Positions 41,057 through 49,193 of a stretch of 64,000 nt of DNA are shown piece by piece. The notes below the pieces were generated by a model that saw only the letters and a program-made list of their open reading frames with translations, had not been told where the DNA came from and did not search any database. Each line of letters opens with the position of its first letter. Position 1 is the first letter of the stretch. The position numbers and the translations under genes were made by a program. Source of the DNA: Herbiconiux sp. SALV-R1 (GTDB lineage: Bacteria > Actinomycetota > Actinomycetes > Actinomycetales > Microbacteriaceae); assembly GCF_013113715.1 (NCBI RefSeq), contig NZ_CP053344.1, forward strand, positions 62,001 to 126,000, read 5' to 3'.

Positions 41057-41752
41057 ATGCCCGATTCACGGAGTTCTGCAGTTCGCCGCCCCGGCGGCCG
41101 CTCGGCCGACGCCGCGCCCCGTAGCTACACCTCGGCCCTCCGGGCGGAGCAGGCGGCGAACACGCGGCAGCGCATCCTCGACGCCGCCGCGTCGTGCTTC
41201 GCAACAAGCGGCTACGCCGGCACGTCGCTCGCCGACATCGCGAGCGCCGCGGGGGTCTCTGTCGAGACCGTCAAGCTGAACGGCCCGAAGCGCGAACTGC
41301 TCATGGGCGCCTTCGAGCAGGCGTTCAGTGGCAGCGAGGGCCGGGAGACGATCGCCGAGCGCGAGGTGGGCCGCGACATCCGTTCCCTCGTCGACGACGA
41401 GGAGTTCCTGCGCGGGTACCTCCACTTCGTGGCGGAGGCGAACCGGCGCACCAGCGGCCTGTGGGCGAGCTTCCTCAGCGCGGCGTCGTCAGACCCGCTG
41501 GTGAAGGAGTCGCTCGACGACCTGCTCGCCCGTCGCCGCAAAGACTTCGCCGCCGCCATCGACGAGCTCGTGCGGCGCGGACTCGTGGCCGCCGATACCC
41601 CGCCCAAACGTCGCGCCGAGCTCGCCGCCGAGCTGTCGTTCCTCGTCTCGCCCGAGAGCCACCAGCAACTCGTGGAGCAGTCGGGCTGGAGCATGAAGCG
41701 CTACGAGCGGTGGCTGCGCGACGTGCTCGGCCGGGTGATCTTCACGGCCTGA
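41057..41752 (+). CDS. TetR family transcriptional regulator
   Basis: A 231-residue regulator. The DNA-binding domain is RILDAAASCFATSGYAGTSL then DIASAAGVSVETVKLNGPKR, standard TetR form; the C-terminal domain is helical and unrecognised. It follows an AAGGA site. By position it probably represses the divergent glycosyltransferase and itself, responding to the glycosylated compound. Convergent with the MFS gene. Confidence 0.87.
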   Translation: MPDSRSSAVRRPGGRSADAAPRSYTSALRAEQAANTRQRILDAAASCFATSGYAGTSLADIASAAGVSVETVKLNGPKRELLMGAFEQAFSGSEGRETIAEREVGRDIRSLVDDEEFLRGYLHFVAEANRRTSGLWASFLSAASSDPLVKESLDDLLARRRKDFAAAIDELVRRGLVAADTPPKRRAELAAELSFLVSPESHQQLVEQSGWSMKRYERWLRDVLGRVIFTA

Positions 41753-41767
41753 CGCCGAGGGCGCACC

Positions 41768-43039
41768 TCACGGCGCCGCGACGGCGGCCTCCGGTGCCCG
41801 CTTCCGCAGGCAGAGCACGAGCAGCACCGCCCCCACGGCCAGGCAGCCGAGGTAGATGAACCCCATCGGCGCCTGGCTCGTGTCGGGCAGCCCCGCGGCC
41901 GAGGCCATGGTGAGCGCCACGAACAGGTAGCAGACCGCACTCGTCAGGCCGCCGATGAGCCCCAGGTTGCGGTCGAAGAGCCCCAGGGCGAGACCGTAGG
42001 CGAGCGGGCACAGCGCGCCGCAGCCGAGCATCACGAAGATGCCGCCGAGCGTGATGAGCACGAGGTCGGGCCCCACCAGCACGCCGCTGAGGGCCAGGAT
42101 GACCGCGCCGACACCGAACGCGGCGAGGGCCGAGAAGCCGAGCACGCGCGACGAGACGCGGGTCGCCAGCGCGCCGGTGGCGAGCTCCCCGGCGAGGTTC
42201 GCGGCGCCCACGAGCAGGGCGATGAGGCCGTAGGCGGCGGCGGGAACGCCCAGGGCGTCTTCGTAGACGAGGGGAGCGATGGTGCCGAACAGCAGCTGGG
42301 CGCTCGCGAACACGGCGAACACCAGCGTCAGTCCGACGAACAGGGTGCGCCCGAAGGCGCTGCCCAGCACGCGGGCGATCACACCGGGCTGCACGGGCGT
42401 CTCCTTGCCCGCGGCGAGGGTCTCGGGCAGCAGCCGCCACACGACGAGCGCGGCGATCACGCCGAGCGCGGCGATCAGCCCGAAGATCACGCGCCAGGAG
42501 ACGAACTGCACGAGCAGTCCGCCGATCGCCGGGGCGATCACGGGCGCGAGGCCCCACGAGGCGCCGAGCCAGCCCGACAAAGAGGTGAGCTGGGGACCGC
42601 GCGAGGTGTCGGCGGCGATGGCGTACACGACGACCATGCACGCGCATCCGCCCAGCCCTTGCACGAAGCGCAGCACGAGCAGCAGCCACACCTCGTTCGT
42701 GACGGCGATGCCGATGCTCGCCAGCACGAGCAGCGCGAGGCAGACCAGCAGGGTGGGCTTGCGCCCGCGCGCGTCGGCGATGATGCCGACCGGCAGGAGG
42801 CCGAGGGCCATGCCCAGCACATAGGCCGAGACGGAGTTCTGGATGAGGGTGTTGCTCGTGCCGAACTCCGCCACCATCGTGGGGATGGCGGGGGTGTAGA
42901 CGTCGATCGGGAACTGGCTGAGCGGGATGACCCCGAGCAGGATCGCGACGAGCAGCCGCCTGCTCGGCGGCCCCGCTCGGCCTCCCCTGGCGCCTCTGCC
43001 GGCCCCTCCGGTGGCGGTGCGTGACGTGTCGGCGCCCAT
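41768..43039 (-). CDS. Bcr/CflA-type multidrug efflux MFS transporter
   Basis: A 423-residue protein with 12 transmembrane segments of the DHA1/Bcr-CflA family: IPLSQFPIDVYTPAIPTM near the start, GLLPVGIIADARGRKPTLL in the 2-3 loop, and GWLGASWGLAPVIAPAIGG in the fifth segment (motif C). It exports drugs in exchange for protons. The ATG at 43039 follows a G-rich site; the longer open frame upstream is a shadow of the SDR gene. Divergent from the SDR across a palindrome. Confidence 0.88.
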   Translation of the reverse strand: MGADTSRTATGGAGRGARGGRAGPPSRRLLVAILLGVIPLSQFPIDVYTPAIPTMVAEFGTSNTLIQNSVSAYVLGMALGLLPVGIIADARGRKPTLLVCLALLVLASIGIAVTNEVWLLLVLRFVQGLGGCACMVVVYAIAADTSRGPQLTSLSGWLGASWGLAPVIAPAIGGLLVQFVSWRVIFGLIAALGVIAALVVWRLLPETLAAGKETPVQPGVIARVLGSAFGRTLFVGLTLVFAVFASAQLLFGTIAPLVYEDALGVPAAAYGLIALLVGAANLAGELATGALATRVSSRVLGFSALAAFGVGAVILALSGVLVGPDLVLITLGGIFVMLGCGALCPLAYGLALGLFDRNLGLIGGLTSAVCYLFVALTMASAAGLPDTSQAPMGFIYLGCLAVGAVLLVLCLRKRAPEAAVAAP

Positions 43040-43081
43040 GGTCTCCCGCCCCCCTCGACTTTGGGCCAGTGTAGTGGTGGT

Positions 43082-43100
43082 GCGTGATGCGGCATCACGC
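43082..43100. promoter_or_regulatory. 19-bp perfect palindrome (9-1-9) in the MFS/SDR gap
   Basis: GCGTGATGC and GCATCACGC flank one central base. It lies 17 bp upstream of the SDR start and 42 bp from the MFS start, a good location for a dimeric regulator of both. No regulator gene adjoins it. Confidence 0.6.
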
Positions 43101-43117
43101 CGATCGAAGGGAATCCC

Positions 43118-43942
43118 ATGGCGCAGAAAGTGTGGTTCATCACGGGCACCTCGCGCGGCTTCGGTCGCGAGTGGGCGACTGCAGCTCTCGAGCGCGGCGA
43201 CAGCGTCGCGGCGACGGCGCGCGACACCGCGACGCTCGACGATCTGGTCGAGCGTTTCGGCGACCGCATCCTTCCTCTGCAGCTCGACGTCACCGACCGC
43301 GAGGCCGACTTCTCGGCGATCGCGCAGGCGGTCGACCGCTTCGGGCGCCTCGACGTGGTGGTGAACAACGCCGGGTACGGCCAGTTCGGCTTCATCGAGG
43401 AGCTCAGCGAGAAGGAGGTGCGCGACCAGTTCGAGACCAACGTGTTCGGGGCGTTCTGGGTGACCCAGGCGGCCCTCCCGGTGCTCCGCAAACAGGGCGG
43501 CGGGCACCTCGTGCAGGTGTCGTCGATCGGCGGCATCTCGGCGTTCGCGAACATCGGCGTCTACAACGCCTCCAAGTGGGCGCTCGAGGGGTTCTCGCAG
43601 GCGCTCGCGCAGGAGGTCGCCCCCTTCGGCGTGAAGGTCACGCTCGTGGAGCCCGGCGGCTTCAGCACCGACTGGGGCGGCGCCTCGGCCAAGCACGCGG
43701 CCGAGCTGCCCGACTACGCCGAGGTGCACGCGGCCTCGGCCGAGGCGCGCCGGTCGCGGGTGGCCTCGCCGGGCGACCCGAACGCTTCGGCGGCCGCCAT
43801 CCTGCGCGTGGTCGACGCCGACGAGCCGCCGCTGCGGGTGTTCTTCGGGTCGAGTCCGATCCGGGTGGCGAAGGCCGACTACGCGAGCCGCCTCGCGGAG
43901 TGGGAGGCCTGGCAGGAGGTCTCCGAGCTCGCGCAGGGTTGA
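43118..43942 (+). CDS. SDR family oxidoreductase
   Basis: A 274-residue short-chain dehydrogenase. The NAD(P) site is FITGTSRGFGREW (TGxxxGxG), NNAGYG is the structural motif, and the catalytic Ser, Tyr and Lys are in QVSSIGG and YNASKWALEG. The Arg in the glycine loop suggests NADPH. Similar proteins act on carbonyl compounds of unknown identity. AGGGA precedes the ATG. Convergent with the thioredoxin reductase-like gene, with 3 bp between. Confidence 0.9.
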   Translation: MAQKVWFITGTSRGFGREWATAALERGDSVAATARDTATLDDLVERFGDRILPLQLDVTDREADFSAIAQAVDRFGRLDVVVNNAGYGQFGFIEELSEKEVRDQFETNVFGAFWVTQAALPVLRKQGGGHLVQVSSIGGISAFANIGVYNASKWALEGFSQALAQEVAPFGVKVTLVEPGGFSTDWGGASAKHAAELPDYAEVHAASAEARRSRVASPGDPNASAAAILRVVDADEPPLRVFFGSSPIRVAKADYASRLAEWEAWQEVSELAQG

Positions 43943-43945
43943 CGA

Positions 43946-45004
43946 TCACGCTCGCTCGGCCGCCTCGACGGCCTGCCGCGTGTCGTCGGCGACGAGGTCG
44001 GCGTTGATCATCGTCGCCGCCATGACTCCCGCCGCCACCGCCACCGGCACGAGTGCGCCAGGGAAGGCGGTGTTGCCCGCCACCCACACGCCGGGCACCG
44101 AGGTGAGCCCGGTGAAGTCGGAGGCGACCCAGTCGCCGTAGGCGTCGCCCTTCGCCGCGCCGAGCTGTTCGAGCAGGGAGTCGTTGTTCACCATGCGCGG
44201 GCCGGCGAACAGCACGTCGAACTCGCGCACCGACCCGTCGCCGAGTCGCAGCCCGACGAGTTCGCCGGCGTCGTCGGCCACCACCTCCTGCAGCTCGGTG
44301 TCGACGATCTCGATGCCCCTGGCCTCGAAGCCACGCCGGGTCTCGGCGTCGAGGCCGGCCGCCTGGGGCCCGATGAACGCGACCTGCGACGACCACTGCC
44401 TGAGCAACGACGCCTGGTGGGCGCTCTGCGGCGCGGTCGCGAGCACGGCGATGCGGGAGTCGCGGTTCTCCCACCCGTCGCAGTACGGGCAGGCGAAGGC
44501 GCCGCGGCCCCACTGCTCGGCGAGCCCGGGAACGGCGGGCAGCTCGTCGGTGAGGCCGGTGGCGATCACGAGCCGGCGGGCGGTGAGGATGCGCGGAGCG
44601 GCGTCGTCGGAGTCCGTCCCGCCGTCTGGGTCCGTCCCGCCGTCCAGGTCCGCCGCGCCGTCCGCGCCCGCCGCGCCGTCCGCGCCGACGACCTTCACCG
44701 AGAACGCCCCCGCGCCGACGACCTTCACCGAGAACGCCCCCGCGCCCCCGCCCACCTCCTCGGCCCGGCCGCGCACGATGGTCGCCCCGTACCCTTCGAC
44801 CTCGGCCCGGCCGAGTTCGAGCAGCTCGAGCGGGGGGATGCCGTCGCGGGTGAGGAAGCCGTGCATGTGCGCGGCGAAGCGGTTGCGGGGGAGGCCGGCG
44901 TCGATCACCGCGACGCGCCTCCTGGCACGGGAGAGCACGAGGGCCGCGCTGAGCCCGGCGGATCCGCCGCCGACCACGATCACGTCGAAATTGTCTTCAG
45001 TCAT
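43946..45004 (-). CDS. NAD(P)/FAD-dependent oxidoreductase, thioredoxin reductase-like
   Basis: A 352-residue flavoprotein. FAD site VIVVGGGSAGLSAALVLSRA at the N-terminus; the CxxC of thioredoxin reductase appears as FACPYCDGWENRD, so a redox disulfide is present; the second dinucleotide motif and the C-terminal GVWVAGNT complete the fold. In the middle is an expanded Gly/Asp/Ala-rich insertion of about 45 residues (residues 90-135), including a perfect 30-bp duplication. It is divergent from an XRE-cupin regulator, a pairing often seen for these enzymes. Confidence 0.85.
   Translation of the reverse strand: MTEDNFDVIVVGGGSAGLSAALVLSRARRRVAVIDAGLPRNRFAAHMHGFLTRDGIPPLELLELGRAEVEGYGATIVRGRAEEVGGGAGAFSVKVVGAGAFSVKVVGADGAAGADGAADLDGGTDPDGGTDSDDAAPRILTARRLVIATGLTDELPAVPGLAEQWGRGAFACPYCDGWENRDSRIAVLATAPQSAHQASLLRQWSSQVAFIGPQAAGLDAETRRGFEARGIEIVDTELQEVVADDAGELVGLRLGDGSVREFDVLFAGPRMVNNDSLLEQLGAAKGDAYGDWVASDFTGLTSVPGVWVAGNTAFPGALVPVAVAAGVMAATMINADLVADDTRQAVEAAERA
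44681..44740 (-). repeat. Perfect 30-bp in-frame tandem duplication
   Basis: Positions 44681-44710 and 44711-44740 are identical and encode the peptide GAFSVKVVGA twice in the oxidoreductase. A shorter Asp/Gly repeat flanks it (44600-44680). The length keeps the frame. Confidence 0.9.
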
Positions 45005-45061
45005 GACTCCACGGTCGCCGAGAGGGTGGCGAACCGCAAAGCTCTGTGCTGAAATGGCAAC

Positions 45062-45646
45062 ATGGATCCGACCCGAGCCGAGCGCATCGGCACCCGCCTC
45101 CGCGCCGCCCGCGTGAACCGCGACGCCACCCTCGCCGAGGTCTCCGGCGAGACGGGCATCTCGGTCAGCACCCTCTCCCGCCTCGAGTCGGGCAAGCGGC
45201 AGCCCAACCTCGACCTGCTCATCCCCCTCGCCTCGGCGCTCGAGGTGACGCTCGACGACCTCGTCTCCGACGCGGTGCCCGACCCTCGCGTCGCGCCCCG
45301 GCACTCCCGGCGGCCCGGGGCGAGCACCTACTGGCTCTCGCGCGAGAACTCGCCCACGCAGACCGTGCGCATGGTGCTCACCCCGGTGGCGGGCGAGGTC
45401 GCGGTGCAGCGCACGCACGACGGCTTCGAGTGGCTCTACGTGCTCTCGGGCAACCTGCGTCTGCTGCTCGGCGACCACGACCTCGTGCTCAAGCCGGGGG
45501 AGGCCGCGGAGTTCGCCACGCGCATCCCGCACTGGCTCGGCTGCGCCGACGACGAGCCGGTCGAGCTGATGTGCATCTTCAGTCGCGACGGCGAGCGCAT
45601 CCACGTGCGCGCCCAGACTGAGCCCGACCGGCGGGTGGGCCGCTGA
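45062..45646 (+). CDS. XRE-family regulator with cupin domain
   Basis: A 194-residue regulator: N-terminal helix-turn-helix (IGTRLRAARVNRDATLAEVS, GISVSTLSRLESGKRQPNLD) and C-terminal cupin barrel (YVLSGNLRLLLGDHDLVLKPGEAAEF). The class senses small metabolites, often repressing a divergent enzyme. Here the divergent flavoprotein gene is 57 bp away. A TGAAAT box six bases before the ATG supports a leaderless start. The next gene overlaps the stop (TGATG). Confidence 0.88.
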   Translation: MDPTRAERIGTRLRAARVNRDATLAEVSGETGISVSTLSRLESGKRQPNLDLLIPLASALEVTLDDLVSDAVPDPRVAPRHSRRPGASTYWLSRENSPTQTVRMVLTPVAGEVAVQRTHDGFEWLYVLSGNLRLLLGDHDLVLKPGEAAEFATRIPHWLGCADDEPVELMCIFSRDGERIHVRAQTEPDRRVGR

Positions 45647-46266
45647 TGCGCCCGGGCGAGGTCAACCGTTTCGACGGCACCATCGTGGGCTTCGGCACCG
45701 CGTCGGGCACCCGCATCGTGGTGGGCCTCTGGCGCACGTCGCCGTTCGGGCGCTTCGCCGACGTGATGCTGCAGGATGCTTCGGGCCACCGTCTCCTCCT
45801 GGCTCCCACGCCCGCCGTCGCCGAGTTCGTCTCCGGCACCTACCGCTTCGACGAGGTGCGGGTGGTGCCGGTGCGCTTCGGCGGCAGGGACAGGCTCATC
45901 ACGGTCGACGCGGGCCCGCTCGCGGTGAGGTTCGCCGTCGGCCGGCCCACCGCGCTCGGGCTCCTGCTGCGCTCGGTGCCCGCCCGGGTGGCGACCGACC
46001 CGCGGTGGCTCGCGGTCATCGACCCCATTGCCGCCGTCGTGATGCCCGGGGTGCACACCGCGGGAACGGCGGGCGGTGACCGCCGCGAGTACTACGGGGT
46101 GACCGCGGTGCGCGAGCTCGGCTGGGCCGAGGCGGTCCTCGACGGGCGCGACCTGGGGGCGTTCGGTCCGCTCGATCCGCCGGTGGGGTTCGGGTTCGGC
46201 TCGGCGCCCCCGCGCCCCTCGGCGGTCGACCTGGTGACGACGATCCGGCAGCGAACGGCTCGCTAG
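45646..46266 (+). CDS. Hypothetical protein
   Basis: A 206-residue protein I cannot assign. Beta-strand rich, with WRTSPFGRFADVMLQDASGHRLLLAP and TYRFDEVRVVPVRFGG as notable segments; no signal peptide or membrane segment. The start overlaps the regulator stop as TGATG, so translational coupling is likely, and its end overlaps the convergent GGCT-like gene by 4 bp. The context suggests cooperation with the XRE-cupin regulator or the oxidoreductase, but this is only position. Confidence 0.7.
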   Translation: MRPGEVNRFDGTIVGFGTASGTRIVVGLWRTSPFGRFADVMLQDASGHRLLLAPTPAVAEFVSGTYRFDEVRVVPVRFGGRDRLITVDAGPLAVRFAVGRPTALGLLLRSVPARVATDPRWLAVIDPIAAVVMPGVHTAGTAGGDRREYYGVTAVRELGWAEAVLDGRDLGAFGPLDPPVGFGFGSAPPRPSAVDLVTTIRQRTAR

Positions 46267-46664
46267 TCCTCGGCCCGCGCCCCGCCGGCGAACACGTAGA
46301 CCCACGCCGATTCGCCCGTGTCGAGGGGCACGAGCACCCGGGTGTAGTCGTCGACCTCGTAGTCGTCGGCGGCCCGCAGCTCGGCGGCCGAGATGCTGAA
46401 GACGGTGCCCTCGACGCCTGCGCCGCGCGTGCCTGTCGCGTCTCCCGGGTCGGCGACGAGCAATGGGTGCCGGTCGCTCCCGCTCGTCGCGACGACCACC
46501 GGGTCGGTGATCGTCAGCCACTCGAGGCGGTAGCCGGCGACCGTCGCCGCGCGGCCCTCGAGCAGCCGACCGAAGGTGGCCAGCTGCACCTCGGGCTGGC
46601 GGAGCGTGCCGTAGGAGAACAGGAGGACGGCATCGGTGCCGTGCACCGCATCCGGGTCGCTCAT
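46263..46664 (-). CDS. Gamma-glutamylcyclotransferase family protein (AIG2-like)
   Basis: A 133-residue protein with the family start LLFSYGTLRQPEVQLATFGR (YGTL motif) and a later acidic residue in DDYEVDDYTRVLV, which lies where the catalytic Glu of these enzymes is found. It probably releases 5-oxoproline from gamma-glutamyl compounds. The -10 box TAGGCT on the minus strand ends six bases before the ATG. Confidence 0.85.
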   Translation of the reverse strand: MSDPDAVHGTDAVLLFSYGTLRQPEVQLATFGRLLEGRAATVAGYRLEWLTITDPVVVATSGSDRHPLLVADPGDATGTRGAGVEGTVFSISAAELRAADDYEVDDYTRVLVPLDTGESAWVYVFAGGARAED

Positions 46665-46670
46665 GCGTCG

Positions 46671-46676
46671 AGCCTA
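46671..46676 (-). promoter_or_regulatory. -10 box TAGGCT of the GGCT-like gene, leaderless type
   Basis: On the minus strand TAGGCT ends six bases before the ATG at 46664. Confidence 0.5.
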
Positions 46677-46717
46677 GCGAGCGCGCCGGGGCCGCGCGCC
46701 GGGCCGGCTCGTGCGGC

Positions 46718-47479
46718 TCAGTAGAAGAGGTCGAAGCTCGCCGCGTAGAGCAGGTTGCCCAGCACGCCGACGACCGCGGCGGCACCCAGGGCCGTGCCGG
46801 CTGCCGCGAGGGCTTTGCCCTGACCGCGACGGGTGAGGGCGATGAGGCCGATGATGAGCGCCGCGACACCGAGCAGTCCGTTGAGCACCGACGCCACGGC
46901 CGACAGGGTGCCGATGGAGTACGGATCGCCGTTCGCGATGAGCGCCGCCTGCGCGAACAGGAAGATCAGGCCGAGCACCGACGGAATCGCTCCGACGATC
47001 AGCGCGACCAGACCGAGCGGGTTGCGGGCGGTGTGGTTCGTCGAGGAGTCGCCCGGCGAACTGCTGAAGGCCGGGGCTCCGGATGCGCGGGTCGCCCCCG
47101 AGGGGTTCGCTCCGTACCCGGGGTGGTGCGGCTGGGCGGGAGTGGCCTGCGTCGCACCGTAACCGGGTTGCTGGGGCTGCGCGCCGTATCCCGGGTGCTG
47201 TGCCTGTTGGCCGTAGCCATAGGGAGGCTGCTGCGGCTGCGCGCCGTATCCGGAATGCTGCCCGGGCGCGCCGTACGCCTGCTGCCCCTGCCCCGCGAAC
47301 TGCGGCGGCTCGGGCGGTGTGCTCGGGGGCGCGGCCGGAGGGGCGGGCGGGGCGCTCGGCGGCGCCGTCGGCGGGTCGGTGGGCGGCGTGCCGGGTGTCG
47401 AGGGCGGTTCGGTCGACAGCGAGGGCGATCCCGCCCCGCCCGCAGTGTCGGGGTGCCGGGGCTCGGTCGGCTGGCTCAT
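46718..47479 (-). CDS. DUF4190 membrane protein with Pro/Gln/Tyr-rich N-terminus
   Basis: A 253-residue protein. About 145 residues of low-complexity Pro, Gln, Gly and Tyr (repeats such as GYGAQPQQPGYGA) precede two DUF4190-type hydrophobic pairs (NPLGLVALIVGAIPSVLGL and GVAALIIGLIALTRRGQGKA). Function unknown; a surface-exposed or cytoplasmic scaffold is possible. The 54-bp spacer to the EamA gene upstream has no visible signal. Confidence 0.8.
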   Translation of the reverse strand: MSQPTEPRHPDTAGGAGSPSLSTEPPSTPGTPPTDPPTAPPSAPPAPPAAPPSTPPEPPQFAGQGQQAYGAPGQHSGYGAQPQQPPYGYGQQAQHPGYGAQPQQPGYGATQATPAQPHHPGYGANPSGATRASGAPAFSSSPGDSSTNHTARNPLGLVALIVGAIPSVLGLIFLFAQAALIANGDPYSIGTLSAVASVLNGLLGVAALIIGLIALTRRGQGKALAAAGTALGAAAVVGVLGNLLYAASFDLFY

Positions 47480-47533
47480 GGAGGCGTCCTTCCTCTGGTC
47501 TACCCCCTGCTCGAGACGGTTCCCTGCCGGGGT

Positions 47534-48520
47534 CTACTCCCTGCCTACTCTCGTCGCGGTCGGATCGGGAAGGGGATCGGGCAGGGCGGGCTCCACCGAG
47601 ACGGCGTCGCGCTGCATCCTCACACACACCACCCCCGCCACGATGAGGGCGCCGCCGAGCGCCTGCACGAGCGTCGGCACCTCGCCGAGCAGCAACCACG
47701 CGAACAGCACGGCGAACAGCACCTCGAGCAGCCCCACGAACGATGCGAGGCGGGAGCCGAGCCGCCCGGCACCGATGAGGCTCGCGAAGTAGGCGAACGC
47801 GGTGGCCACGATCACCACGATGGCCATGGGCACGAACCAGGGCACCTCGCCCAGCCCGGCGATCTCGACCGCGTCGTCCGTGACGGCGAGCGGCACCAGC
47901 CCCGTCGCCCCGACCCCCGCGAGGGCGACCGCGCCCGCGATGAGCCCGACGCTCACCAGGGTCACCGGGGGCAGCTCGCCGGTGGGCAGGGCGGCGATGA
48001 GGTAGTAGCCGGCCAGGCACAGGGCGGCGAGCACGGCGAAGAGGATGCCGAGCGGATGCAACCCCCCGCCCCCCGAGGGATTGATCACCAACGCGAGGCC
48101 CGCCACGCTCAGTACCGCTCCCGCCACGGTCAGCAGCGCCGGCGCGACGCGGCTGCGGGCCCATGCGAGCAGCACCAGCAGGATGGGCGCCGTGTACTCG
48201 ATGAGCAGCGCCACTCCCACCGGCAGGTACTGGATCGAGGCGAAGTAGAACACCTGCGAGCCCACCACGGCGATGACGGCGTAGCCGACGATGAGCTTCC
48301 ACGACCGCAGCAGCAGGTGGTAGCGGCCGCGCAGGGCGATGAGGGCAGGCACGAGCAGCACGAGTCCGCCGGCTCCTGCGCGCACGGCGACCGCGGCGGC
48401 GGGCGACCAGCCCGAGTCGAGCAGCGGCTTCACGAACGGCCCGCTGGTCGCGAAGGCGGCGGCAGCGGCGACGGCGATGAGCAGCCCCGAGGTGCGGTGG
48501 GAGGTGGGGGTGAGTGTCAT
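47534..48520 (-). CDS. EamA/DMT family exporter (RhtA-like)
   Basis: A 328-residue protein with ten transmembrane segments in two EamA repeats; the first half shows SGPFVKPLLDSGWSPAAAVA and the second VPWFVPMAIVVIVATAFAYF. RhtA-type members export amino acids such as threonine and homoserine or drugs. It is divergent from a CGNR-type regulator across a 71-bp gap with a strong palindrome, so probably regulated by it. The first residues MTLTPTSHRTSG are cytoplasmic. Confidence 0.85.
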   Translation of the reverse strand: MTLTPTSHRTSGLLIAVAAAAAFATSGPFVKPLLDSGWSPAAAVAVRAGAGGLVLLVPALIALRGRYHLLLRSWKLIVGYAVIAVVGSQVFYFASIQYLPVGVALLIEYTAPILLVLLAWARSRVAPALLTVAGAVLSVAGLALVINPSGGGGLHPLGILFAVLAALCLAGYYLIAALPTGELPPVTLVSVGLIAGAVALAGVGATGLVPLAVTDDAVEIAGLGEVPWFVPMAIVVIVATAFAYFASLIGAGRLGSRLASFVGLLEVLFAVLFAWLLLGEVPTLVQALGGALIVAGVVCVRMQRDAVSVEPALPDPLPDPTATRVGRE

Positions 48521-48527
48521 GGCGCCG

Positions 48528-48591
48528 GCCTGTCAGGAGTCAACTGCGGTTACACTGCTGACAGTAGTGTTCCCGCCTGTCAGGAGTCAAC
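48528..48591. promoter_or_regulatory. Operator region of the EamA/CGNR pair: 19-bp dyad and 17-bp direct repeats
   Basis: The near-perfect dyad ACACTGCTGACAGTAGTGT (48552-48570; eight of nine arm positions pair) sits between two identical 17-bp direct repeats (48528-48544 and 48575-48591). The heptamer CTGTCAG or its complement occurs three times. The second repeat supplies the ribosome binding site of the CGNR gene (CAGGAG). Confidence 0.65.
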
Positions 48592-49146
48592 ATGGTCTTC
48601 GCCTATGACACTGAAGCGACCCTGGTGTTCGTCGCCGAGCTCGTCAACACCGCGTCCGGCGTCGCCGGGTCGGACGACGACGCCCTCGCCGACGTCGCCA
48701 CGCTGGTGTCGCTGCTCGACGAGCACGACTACTCGGGGCGCCGCGACCTCGACGACGCCGAGCTCCAGGGCGTGCGATCGCTACGGGGCGAGTTCCGCCG
48801 CTTCTGGGAGGTCGACCGCGACGAGGCCGTCGAGCTCGTCAACCGCATGTTGCGCGAGGCCGCCGCCCTTCCCCAGCTGGTGCGGCACGGCGACTGGGAC
48901 TGGCACCTCCACGCGACCGAACCCGACGCACCGCTGGTCACGCGCATCCGGGTGGAGGCGGCGATGGCGTTCATCGACGTCATCCGCAGTGACGAGTACG
49001 ACCGCCTGGGCCTCTGTGCCGCCGACGACTGCACGGGGGTCGTCGTCGACCTCTCGCGCAACCGCTCGAAGCGCTACTGCGACGCCGGCAACTGCGGCAA
49101 CCGGATGAACGTGCTGGCCTATCGCGCCCGGCGCGCGGGGTCGTAA
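48592..49146 (+). CDS. CGNR zinc finger / ABATE domain regulator
   Basis: A 184-residue protein. The N-terminal ABATE helical domain (residues 1-125) is followed by the zinc finger CAADDCTGVVVDLSRNRSKR YCDAGNCGNR, which contains the CGNR signature and four cysteines. Family members are thought to act as stress-type transcription regulators. The CAGGAG site is six bases before the ATG. By position it should control itself and the divergent EamA exporter. Confidence 0.87.
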   Translation: MVFAYDTEATLVFVAELVNTASGVAGSDDDALADVATLVSLLDEHDYSGRRDLDDAELQGVRSLRGEFRRFWEVDRDEAVELVNRMLREAAALPQLVRHGDWDWHLHATEPDAPLVTRIRVEAAMAFIDVIRSDEYDRLGLCAADDCTGVVVDLSRNRSKRYCDAGNCGNRMNVLAYRARRAGS

Positions 49147-49193
49147 GCGGTCGGGCGCCTCGGCGGGACTCGATGTCGGTGGTCCATGATTGA

